Of a stretch of 64,000 nucleotides of DNA, positions 1-8,542 are shown in pieces (within the stretch, counting starts at the first letter, position 1; each line of letters starts with the position of its first letter). The DNA is from Thiolinea disciformis DSM 14473. GTDB taxonomy: Bacteria > Pseudomonadota > Gammaproteobacteria > Thiotrichales > Thiotrichaceae. The translations under genes were made by a program, and so were the position numbers. The notes beneath the pieces were generated by a model. That model searched no databases, was not told where the DNA came from, and saw only the letters and a program-made list of their open reading frames with translations. Location of the stretch: assembly GCF_000371925.1 (NCBI RefSeq), contig NZ_AQVE01000015.1, positions 1 to 64,000 of the forward strand. The letters are read 5' to 3'.

Positions 1-3000
1 TCGAGTAGTGCGCCTGCCGAAGCATTCGAAGGCGCGGTGACTTTGACCAGCAAGCACACTTTATCACCGGCATTCAAGGCTAACGGGGTAGTATAGGGGG
101 TATCGCCTGTATTCAGCATCCCATCACAGTTGGTATCGATGAGGAGTTGCTGTCCCCAAATCAAGTCACTGGGCGAGGCTTGGGTGGTGGTGATACTAAA
201 GGCTACGGCGCCCGCCACGGGGGTGCGGAACCCATGCGGATAAGCAATGGTGCTATTGGGGAGGATGGCTTTTTCGTTATCCAAGGTAAAGCTCGGGGCT
301 TGGACATCGCCAAAATCCTGTCCGGCCACATTAGCATTCGCCACGGTAAGCGCTAATTGATTCGGCGTGGAGGAGGTATAGCCGACTGGATCATTCGCTG
401 CGGGTGGGCAGGCCATCGACGTACTAATCACCGTTTTGCCGGCTTCATAGAGGTGATAGCTGCCGTTCGCGACTTGATTAAAACGATACTGGCCGTCGGC
501 ATTCGTCCGTGTCGCCACACAGGTATGGGCGAGGGTATTGTACAGCACGACCGTCACCTCTTTAAGCCCCGCTTCGCTATCATTGGCGGCATTGACATTG
601 GTGTCGTGGAAGACCGTCCCGCTAACGGTATAACCGCCATTGGTGATAGTGAGAGCATAGTCTTCGACCTCGCCATCGGTGGCACTGCCGGTGGCTTGGC
701 TGGTGCTGGCGCTACCGGTGGCAATGCTGGTATCCGTGGTGAGGCGTAGGCGCAGATAGGTCGTGCCCACCGATAGTCCGGTTAAACCTGACCAGTTAAG
801 GGCGATTGTTTTTTGGTTTGCGCCAGAACTGACTGCAATAGTGGCAGCTTCGTTAGGCTCAAATCCGCCATTACCATTCAAGTCAATCCAGCCCACAAGC
901 CATGCTTTCTGACCCGTGGTATTGGTCACGTTGACCGGCAAGTTGAAGGAAGTAGCAGTGCTGACCAAGCTGGGTGCAGATGCTAACCCATCCTCATCGG
1001 CGCTGTTGGCTACGTCATCACCGTTAGCGCTCGGTGTAGGCTGAGGGCCTGTCTCCGAATCGGGTACAACACTCCCTAAATAAATCGCATGGTTAATGAT
1101 ATGAGACGGCGAGCCATAGCTAGCGGGTGCATCTGCATAGTCAGACTCGACGCGCGTTATTGGGTAATCCTCTACCTCCCCATCAATAGCAGAGCCGGTA
1201 GCTGTTAGATTAGCTTGGCTTGACCAACGGAAACGCGCATAGGTGGAGAGCGGTGCACCATTGGGAACGCTTAGGCTCATTTTAATAGTGCCTAGGGTAT
1301 TATCCGTATCGCCGGAGCCATTATCTTGCAAATTAGTGATAATTTGCTCACCAGCATCGTTAAAGTTCCCATTGCCATTCCAGTCGATCCACGCTTGCAA
1401 ATAAGCATGATTGCCGGTGACTTGTGCGGTAATAGTGATCGTTTGTCCAGCCAACACAGCGCTAGGTAGGCTTACACCCTCTTCATCCGCACTGCCTGCG
1501 TTATTATCCCCGTTAGCACTAGCAGTAGGCATGGCCGCTGCATCAGCATCCGGCGCAATAGCGCCTAAGTGCATACCCGTGGCGATAGCATGATTAGGTG
1601 TACCATAGCTACTAGGTGCATCCGAATAGTCACTGGGCAAGGTAATGGGGAATACTTGGCTAGCGCAGAAAGCGCCATCATTATTATTAAGCGCGTAGAT
1701 ACTGCTAGGGCTTGCGACGAGGGTAAAGGTAGCAAATGGCGTCGTCGTATTTTCACCTGAAATAATCACACGGTAGATATTTCCCGTGCCATTGTGTGTT
1801 GCATAAATAGCACCGGTACTGTCACGGAAGATAGCGCCCAGTGCTGATTTGCCATTTTCTGCTGGCAGAACAGCACCAATCGATTCCCATGCTGTACTGG
1901 CTTGGGTTAAATCTAAGCGAGCAAATTGGGCGCCGGTTGCAACCGTATAAAAGCCATAAGCCCATTTATTGTCGGCACTAAGCACAATATCTTGCGGTCC
2001 ACCCACGGGGGTAGTTGCCGTCGTTTGTTGAACAATACTGGGTGGTGAGGTCGTCACATCAATTTTATAAACAGTTCCTGTAGCATTATTGGTGTATAAA
2101 TAGCCATCTGAACCAAAGGTTGCGCTGGGCATGTTGATGGTATTATCTAAGCCTACCGGCCAGCCAATCGGAGCGCGGGCGCCATTGCTACCGATTTTGA
2201 CAAGGGTGGGAGTAGGGTTAAAAGAGCTGGTTCCATTGCCCTGCCGTGCTATACCATAGAAATAGCCATCGGTTGCACGATAGGCGAGATTGTTATATTG
2301 CAAGGGTGTGGTGGGTGTACCAATAGGTTGTGGCACTGGGCTAATCGACACCACGCTGCCACTAAAGTTCATTTGATGCAGATTAACAGCACTACCACTA
2401 CTAGGCACGGTCGCATACCACGCACTATTAGTACACGCTTGGGTGGGTAGGGTTTGTAAGGTCACCGCATAATCTTCGACTTCCCCATCGTTGGCCGCAG
2501 TGGTCGCCGTTAAGTTTTGCGTCGTGGACCAACGGAAGCGTGCATAGGTTGTGTTGAGTGTTGCAGTCGCAGGGGGAGTCACCACAAAATCAATCGTGCC
2601 TGCGGCTGGATTCAGATCGCTAGTGCTGGTAGCCGTAGCATCTTGCAAATTAAGCGCTACCTGCTCGCCCACATCATTAAAGTTTCCATTCCCATTCCAA
2701 TCGAACCACGCTTGGAGATAGCCACCGGCGCCATTCACTTTGACGGAGAGTTGGGTCTGAGCACCCGCCCACATAGGTGGAATCGTCACGCTATCTTCAT
2801 CATCCGTATTGCTTTGATCATCACCATCAGCGTTGGAAGAATGGAGAGCAAAATTATCAGTATCCGGTGCGGAATCGCCGAGATAGAGACTGCTATTCAC
2901 CACATGGCTGGGTGAGCCATAGCTGGCGGGCGCATCCGAATAATCTTTAGTCTGGTTTTCTACTACGGAAACACTAGAGAATTCAGAAGTGCCCAAGGTG

Positions 3001-6000
3001 CTAACTGTCGCAGTAGCGGTTAATTTGTCACCCAAGACTACATTGTTAGGTACAGGGATAGTCCATTGGAAAGGACTCATATCAGTAGCATTATTACCAT
3101 CCGCATCGACCAATTCAGAGCAGGTAATAGCTACGGTCGCACTGTCTTCACCGATGCCTTCAATTAAAGTGGTTAAATAACGCTCGCCCTCACCATAATC
3201 TTGGGTTTTTCCAAAGGTATTCGCACCGGCTACCACACCAGAGCTGCTGGTAGGCGAAACGTCTGCTTCAAATAGTTCAATGGTTGAACCTGTCGGCGCA
3301 CAGCCTATTAGTGTTAAATTCCCACTGACTAAGTATATTGATTTAAACACGGGGAAGTTCTGTAGGTTGTTGGCGCCTGTATCACTATCACTTGCATCAT
3401 TTAAGGTTACGCCATTACCCGCCAAATCAATACCTAGGCCACCATTCTTAAAGAGTGTGTTATGGGAAACACTATTATTCATGGGTGTACCTGTACCATT
3501 ATAAAGTGGCATGGTATTGGCGATTTCTACTCCATCTTCGGTGTTATGGGCAATGGTGTTGTAACTAACTTCATTACTACTAGATTGTCCCGCAATCGCA
3601 ATACCTGCACGGCCATTACCACGTGCGGTGCTGCCATCCGCCGCCACACCAATCAAATTCCCTTTGATCACCACGTTGGTGGTGGGACTATTAGTGGCAT
3701 CGTAGCCATTTAGCACAATCCCTGAGTTAGTATTACCAGAGACTACGTTAGCACCGGCGGCTGTACCATCACCAATTTGCACCTGATCAGCATCGAACAC
3801 TAGAATACCGGCATTAGTATTGGGAATAGCGGTGACCCCATCCTTACCGACACCCACGTAGTTACCTAATACTGTGACATTGGTACTATGTTCGGTGGTA
3901 TTAGTGCGGCCGGTGATATCTAAACCGACTTGGCTACCACTAATAATATTGCGTTGTAAGGGTGAAGTTCCTCCAATTTGTGCACTGGTAACATTCCCCA
4001 TGTAAATGCCATATTGGGTATTGGGTAAAGCGCTTAAGCCAGTAGCATCCACACCGATCCAGTTACCGGCAATCACATGACCACCTTGATGCCAGAGGCT
4101 AATGGCGGTAATGGTCTTGCCGATCAGATTGCCTTCATCTGCATCGGTCATCCCATCGTTGTTCATGGCAGCACCGCTATCTAGTTTCACGCCGACAGTG
4201 AGATTAGCGGAGTTATTAACATCAATCACCCCTGAAACACCCGTACCAGCACTGCCATTAATTAAGGTTCCCATATAGTTACCTTTAATGTGCAAGTTGC
4301 TAGCCCCATTAATACTACTGATAGGGGCAGTATTGGGGAAGTTATCCAAGTTAAAACCTGCAATCACGGTATTGTTGGCGGTACTACCGAGATTGAATAA
4401 ATACCTACTATTACTTGATGTGATTCTTACTTTTAAGCTCCGTGATCCAATCGGTCCAGGGGTAGCACCCGCTTGGGTATAGCCATTGAAATGAGTATCG
4501 GCTGCTGTGATAGTCGGCATATCGCTACTCACCGCAATCGTGGCGACCCCTGAGGCCATATTCGGATCGGAACTAGGAATCATAAAGATTGAAGTTTCAT
4601 GCCCAGCTTGGGGATCAAATACACTATTGGCGGCTTGGTCTAAACCGGTATTGCCCAACAAATTGCTATTCAGGATGAACTGACGGAGTGATCCTTGTCC
4701 TGTGTCATTGGTATTGACAATGGTGTCAAAGTTAAAACCAAAATCAATGCCAGTGATACTTGTACTAGCCACTGTAATAGGTTGAAGGGACTGCACATTG
4801 CCACCACCTGAGAGTTTATAGGTGCTAGTATTGAGGGTTTCTGTGCCTGTGTTTGCTACGCCATCAGCGACAGCAGGATTATGTCCTCCCACTTCATTGG
4901 TGACTGCGGTTGTGCCATTAGTGCGAAAGGTTTGAACGGCTAATTCGGTTCCATTTGAGCCAGTACGGCTAGAATTTACCGTATCATTGACGACACGAAT
5001 GTAATAGTTACCTAGATCAAGATTAGAGAAAGTATAAGCACCATTATTAGTACCATCGTTGGCAGTAGTGGTGGTGGCAACCAAGGCACCAGCACTACTA
5101 TAGAGTTCTATCGTGGCGCCATTAATGCCTACACCCGCCGCAGTGGCCTGACTGCGCCCTGCGCCACCACCATAATTAACATCTTCAAATACAATGCCTG
5201 AGAGTTTAACGCCTGCTGCTATGGTTAAGGCATAGTCTTCTACCTCACCATTGCTGGCCGCGGTTGTCGCATTTAAGTTCTGGGTGCTAGACCAACGGAA
5301 GCGAGCATAGGTTTTTGTTGTGACCGCTGTGCTAGGCGGCCTTACTGTAAAGGCAATGATGCCACTGCTTGCATTGGTATCACCTGTCCCATTGTCTTGT
5401 AGATCAGTGGCAATTTGTTCACCAGCATCAAAACTGCCATTACCATTCCAATCGATCCAAGCCTGTAGGTATCCGCTACCAGTGACTGCGACGCTAATGC
5501 TTGCTGTTTGACCTTGAGTTAAGCTTGGAAGCGTAACAGCCGTTTCATCATCTACACCCGTCACATTATCCCCAGTTCCATCTAAGGGACTAACAGAGCT
5601 AGTTTCTGCATCGGGAGCATTAGCCCCTAAATACATGCCTGCTGTGACGATATGCGCGGGGCTGCCATAACTTGCCGGAGCATCACCAAAATCTTGAGTC
5701 GGTAAGGTCGCAAAATTACAGCTTGCAAAATCAAAATAGCTATAAGTGCTACCGCCTACATTGGTGGCAGCCATGGTATTGCTATTAATAAAATAAGTTC
5801 CACTAGAAGTATTAGCATCCGAAGCATAGAGCCGAGTGATACCGCCTGAAATAAGCCATTGAGGATCAGAAATACTGCTGATATTACTGATAACACCAAT
5901 ATAGTCAGCTATTGGTGTCGTTGAAAGATTGCGAACCCGCCAGAGGTAGTGGCCATCAGCGTCACTAATAATGGCATTACCATTAGACTCAAAAGTAAGA

Positions 6001-8318
6001 TCATAGTAAATCGTGTAGGTGCTTGGCACATTGGCAGTAAGTTGACCAAAGTTTTCCCCCGCCGCCCCTTTAATGCCTGTCGTAGGCCAGGTCGACCAAA
6101 CCGTTGAGACAACATTCGTTGCTGCATCGACTTTGGCTAAGTAAGAGCCGTCTTTCAATAAGAAATAAATATTGCCTTGTGGATCCGTGCCACCACTCAG
6201 CCACCATAGTCCTGTCTTTCCCGGGTAGGGTAGACGCAGACCGGTATCAATTGCTGCAACACTGGGATTGCTAGGATCATAACGATAAATGGGCGTTGTT
6301 TGGTTTACTGTATTAATCACCGTATTAGGAACTGTATAGAGGTAATTATTTAAACCTTTGGCTAAGGCAAAGGTAGCGGGGACAGCTGTATTATTCAGTA
6401 AGGCATGTGCCATGCTATTGGCGGTCGTTCCGATAGAGGTAATTTCATAAACAGCGGTTCTATTACTACCAACGCCATAGAATTTATTGTCACAGGTTCC
6501 GGTACTTAGCATTTTGGGAGCCACTGTCACGGCATAATCTTCTATCTCACCATTACTAATACCGAGGTCTGTAGCATTGAGACCGGCGGTGGTTGACCAG
6601 CGGAAACGGGCATAGGTTTTATTGGTGGTTGCGGTGACTGGAACATTAACGATAAAGTCAATAGTCCCTGTTGTACTATTGGTATCCCCTGTACCATTGT
6701 CTTGCAGATTAGTTGCGACTTGTTCGCCTGTGTCAAAAGTACCGTTGCCATTCCAATCAATCCAGCCCTGTAAATAGCCGCCAGCCCCTGTTACTTTTGC
6801 ACTAAGCGTTCCGTTGTTTCCTTGAATTAAACTAGGGAGCGTAATGCCATCTTCGTCATCGGTATTGTTAAGATCGTCGCCATCAGCATTGGGTGTTGGG
6901 ATTGATGTTGTTTCTATATCGGTCGGAGTAGTTCCTAAGTACAGAGTAGAGCTGACTCGGTGCGAGGGGGCTGGTGTGCTATTATAACTGGCTGGCGCAT
7001 CGGAATAATCTGACCCGCAAGTTAGAGCAGAGACATCAGCTAGTAGCAGGTCATCTACTGCTACACTACTAGGGCTAGAAAAGCTGGTCGGCGTCGCAAT
7101 GAGTTTTAGGGCAAGGTCTGCTGTATTAGCTACTGTACTAGGAAGTTCAATAATCCATGTACTAGGTACACCAGTAAGCCTATAGGTGTTAGTTAAGCCG
7201 GGGGCAGTAAGGCTGGTAATATTACCTGTTGCTCCATTTGCATAAGTGATAGTGCCTGTATAAGGGCTGATATAGTTCGGGCTGGTGGTTAGTGTGGCAT
7301 AAGTAACGCCTCCTACTTGAACCTCTAACTGAGCTGATTTAGACAGTGAAAGTAGTTCAGGGCCAGTAATGCCTTCCGCCCAAAAAAGATTAATAGTGAC
7401 TAAAGCCCCTCCCTGTGTTGATGGTCCAAAACCCCATCCAGTTAGATTAGATTGAGTTAATGTTGTATTACCCTGATCTATATAAGTGACAGCATAACCA
7501 GTACGTTGATCATTACGCCATACTTGAGAGCCAGTAGTAACACTGGATATCGTCCAATTCGTCCAGCCTGCTCCTGACACCGTATTGAATGAACCATTGC
7601 TTATCATTTCTCGGGTTTGTGTCACATTACAACTGCGATTACTACCTGTATTGTAAGTTGGAAAAGTATTGGGTTGAATCGTGAGCGTGTGATCTTCTAC
7701 CTCACCGGCAGAGCCTGATACATCGCTTGGACCCAAATTAGGTGTGTTTGACCAACGGAAACGTGCATAAGTAGTCAAGGTTGTTGCTGAGATGGGAGGT
7801 AAGACCTGAAAAGTAATGGAGTTATTAACTTGTTTGTCTATGTCTCCATTAATGGGGCCTGAGGAGGAGGCAGATATTGCGCCATCTTGGAAGTTTGTAG
7901 CAATTTGTTCAGGACGACCATCAACAATATCATCAAAATCTCCATCTCTATTCCAATCGATCCACGCTTGTAAGTAGCCGCCAGAACCTCTTACTGGCAC
8001 AATAATTTCGGCTAATACACCTTGTTTTAGTGCAGGAATCGTGATGCCACCTTCATCATCTGTATCGGTGGTATCATCATTAAGGCCATTGAAACTAGCG
8101 GTTGGCGCAGTGTTATCGTTATCAGGTGCAGTAGTGCCGATATAATAGGTTGTGCTGGGGGTAGCATGTGATGCATTCCCGTAAGAAGATGGGGCATCAC
8201 CATAATCCACCGCCCAAGCGGCAGAGGCAACGATATTTAACAACAAAAACAGACAAAACACACCATGGCGTAGCATTGGCTTTAATCGATGAGGTGTCTT
8301 AGGCGTTGATAGGCTCAT
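1..8318 (-). CDS. Giant secreted multidomain GEVED/beta-helix surface protein, C-terminus beyond window
   Basis: The reading frame is open from an ATG at 8318 to the left edge (2772 codons, no stop). Frame was checked at several sites along its length. GAGGGG lies 7 nt before the ATG. Order: signal peptide 1-37 (ends AWA); GEVED domain 1 (about 38-210, DYGDAPSSYG to GEVEDH); a jelly-roll-like stretch (210-430); GEVED 2 (436-593); a propeller-like segment resembling DUF6923 (603-873); GEVED 3 (877-1032); a parallel beta-helix with NVTVLGNYVGV-type rungs (about 1130-1700); GEVED 4 (1792-1950); a second propeller-like segment (1960-2220); GEVED 5 (2227-2387); a divergent GEVED 6 (2392-2557); an SdrD B-like domain (2558-2627). 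Each GEVED has the WIDWN.(D/N)G signature, probably calcium-binding. Function is unknown; a large adhesin, sheath or matrix protein is inferred. It follows a terminator, so it is probably transcribed separately from the four genes upstream. Confidence 0.9.
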   Translation of the reverse strand, partial: MSLSTPKTPHRLKPMLRHGVFCLFLLLNIVASAAWAVDYGDAPSSYGNASHATPSTTYYIGTTAPDNDNTAPTASFNGLNDDTTDTDDEGGITIPALKQGVLAEIIVPVRGSGGYLQAWIDWNRDGDFDDIVDGRPEQIATNFQDGAISASSSGPINGDIDKQVNNSITFQVLPPISATTLTTYARFRWSNTPNLGPSDVSGSAGEVEDHTLTIQPNTFPTYNTGSNRSCNVTQTREMISNGSFNTVSGAGWTNWTISSVTTGSQVWRNDQRTGYAVTYIDQGNTTLTQSNLTGWGFGPSTQGGALVTINLFWAEGITGPELLSLSKSAQLEVQVGGVTYATLTTSPNYISPYTGTITYANGATGNITSLTAPGLTNTYRLTGVPSTWIIELPSTVANTADLALKLIATPTSFSSPSSVAVDDLLLADVSALTCGSDYSDAPASYNSTPAPSHRVSSTLYLGTTPTDIETTSIPTPNADGDDLNNTDDEDGITLPSLIQGNNGTLSAKVTGAGGYLQGWIDWNGNGTFDTGEQVATNLQDNGTGDTNSTTGTIDFIVNVPVTATTNKTYARFRWSTTAGLNATDLGISNGEIEDYAVTVAPKMLSTGTCDNKFYGVGSNRTAVYEITSIGTTANSMAHALLNNTAVPATFALAKGLNNYLYTVPNTVINTVNQTTPIYRYDPSNPSVAAIDTGLRLPYPGKTGLWWLSGGTDPQGNIYFLLKDGSYLAKVDAATNVVSTVWSTWPTTGIKGAAGENFGQLTANVPSTYTIYYDLTFESNGNAIISDADGHYLWRVRNLSTTPIADYIGVISNISSISDPQWLISGGITRLYASDANTSSGTYFINSNTMAATNVGGSTYSYFDFASCNFATLPTQDFGDAPASYGSPAHIVTAGMYLGANAPDAETSSVSPLDGTGDNVTGVDDETAVTLPSLTQGQTASISVAVTGSGYLQAWIDWNGNGSFDAGEQIATDLQDNGTGDTNASSGIIAFTVRPPSTAVTTKTYARFRWSSTQNLNATTAASNGEVEDYALTIAAGVKLSGIVFEDVNYGGGAGRSQATAAGVGINGATIELYSSAGALVATTTTANDGTNNGAYTFSNLDLGNYYIRVVNDTVNSSRTGSNGTELAVQTFRTNGTTAVTNEVGGHNPAVADGVANTGTETLNTSTYKLSGGGNVQSLQPITVASTSITGIDFGFNFDTIVNTNDTGQGSLRQFILNSNLLGNTGLDQAANSVFDPQAGHETSIFMIPSSDPNMASGVATIAVSSDMPTITAADTHFNGYTQAGATPGPIGSRSLKVRITSSNSRYLFNLGSTANNTVIAGFNLDNFPNTAPISSINGASNLHIKGNYMGTLINGSAGTGVSGVIDVNNSANLTVGVKLDSGAAMNNDGMTDADEGNLIGKTITAISLWHQGGHVIAGNWIGVDATGLSALPNTQYGIYMGNVTSAQIGGTSPLQRNIISGSQVGLDITGRTNTTEHSTNVTVLGNYVGVGKDGVTAIPNTNAGILVFDADQVQIGDGTAAGANVVSGNTNSGIVLNGYDATNSPTTNVVIKGNLIGVAADGSTARGNGRAGIAIAGQSSSNEVSYNTIAHNTEDGVEIANTMPLYNGTGTPMNNSVSHNTLFKNGGLGIDLAGNGVTLNDASDSDTGANNLQNFPVFKSIYLVSGNLTLIGCAPTGSTIELFEADVSPTSSSGVVAGANTFGKTQDYGEGERYLTTLIEGIGEDSATVAITCSELVDADGNNATDMSPFQWTIPVPNNVVLGDKLTATATVSTLGTSEFSSVSVVENQTKDYSDAPASYGSPSHVVNSSLYLGDSAPDTDNFALHSSNADGDDQSNTDDEDSVTIPPMWAGAQTQLSVKVNGAGGYLQAWFDWNGNGNFNDVGEQVALNLQDATATSTSDLNPAAGTIDFVVTPPATATLNTTYARFRWSTTQNLTATTAANDGEVEDYAVTLQTLPTQACTNSAWYATVPSSGSAVNLHQMNFSGSVVSISPVPQPIGTPTTPLQYNNLAYRATDGYFYGIARQGNGTSSFNPTPTLVKIGSNGARAPIGWPVGLDNTINMPSATFGSDGYLYTNNATGTVYKIDVTTSPPSIVQQTTATTPVGGPQDIVLSADNKWAYGFYTVATGAQFARLDLTQASTAWESIGAVLPAENGKSALGAIFRDSTGAIYATHNGTGNIYRVIISGENTTTPFATFTLVASPSSIYALNNNDGAFCASQVFPITLPSDYSDAPSSYGTPNHAIATGMHLGAIAPDADAAAMPTASANGDNNAGSADEEGVSLPSAVLAGQTITITAQVTGNHAYLQAWIDWNGNGNFNDAGEQIITNLQDNGSGDTDNTLGTIKMSLSVPNGAPLSTYARFRWSSQANLTATGSAIDGEVEDYPITRVESDYADAPASYGSPSHIINHAIYLGSVVPDSETGPQPTPSANGDDVANSADEDGLASAPSLVSTATSFNLPVNVTNTTGQKAWLVGWIDLNGNGGFEPNEAATIAVSSGANQKTIALNWSGLTGLSVGTTYLRLRLTTDTSIATGSASTSQATGSATDGEVEDYALTITNGGYTVSGTVFHDTNVNAANDSEAGLKEVTVVLYNTLAHTCVATRTNADGQYRFNQVANGSYHLYEAGKTVISTSMACPPAANDPVGYTSSTPNQLALTVANANVAGQDFGDVQAPSFTLDNEKAILPNSTIAYPHGFRTPVAGAVAFSITTTQASPSDLIWGQQLLIDTNCDGMLNTGDTPYTTPLALNAGDKVCLLVKVTAPSNASAGALL

Positions 8319-8501
8319 GCGAATACCCCTCGATTAAAAGTGATGGATCAATAGTGAAGTAGCAGCGGAGCTAGTCGATAGGGTGCAAATGATGAGCATG
8401 ATGGCTATCCTAAGTAATTTTTATTATTGCCCTGTAGCAAATACTAAATAAGTAAAACTAATTCTTTCGTATTAATAATGACGCCAAGGTTAATAGTGTT
8501 T
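8319..8501 (-). promoter_or_regulatory. Leader and presumed promoter region of the giant gene
   Basis: This AT-rich non-coding stretch lies between an intrinsic terminator and the ATG at 8318. Because the terminator should stop upstream transcription, a promoter for the giant gene is expected here. I could not pick a convincing -35/-10 pair. The only clear signal is the GAGGGG ribosome-binding site just before the ATG. Confidence 0.4.
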
Positions 8502-8536
8502 AAAAAATGCTCTTATAAGCCATACATAAGAGCATT
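8502..8536 (-). terminator. Intrinsic terminator after the 886-residue surface protein gene
   Basis: On the minus strand a perfect 11-bp stem (AATGCTCTTAT / ATAAGAGCATT) with a 9-nt loop runs into six T residues. It begins just after the stop codon at 8543. It should end the transcript of the four-gene surface operon. Confidence 0.85.
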
Positions 8537-8542
8537 ATTTTA

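Noticed and set aside
147-749. Plus-strand ORFs of 69 and 130 codons
   Set aside because: They lie antisense inside the giant minus-strand gene, have no family resemblance and no ribosome-binding sites; shadows of its biased codons.
3300-5000. Repeated short motifs looking like a tandem DNA repeat
   Set aside because: They are beta-helix rungs of the giant protein with low nucleotide identity, not a tandem repeat or CRISPR array.
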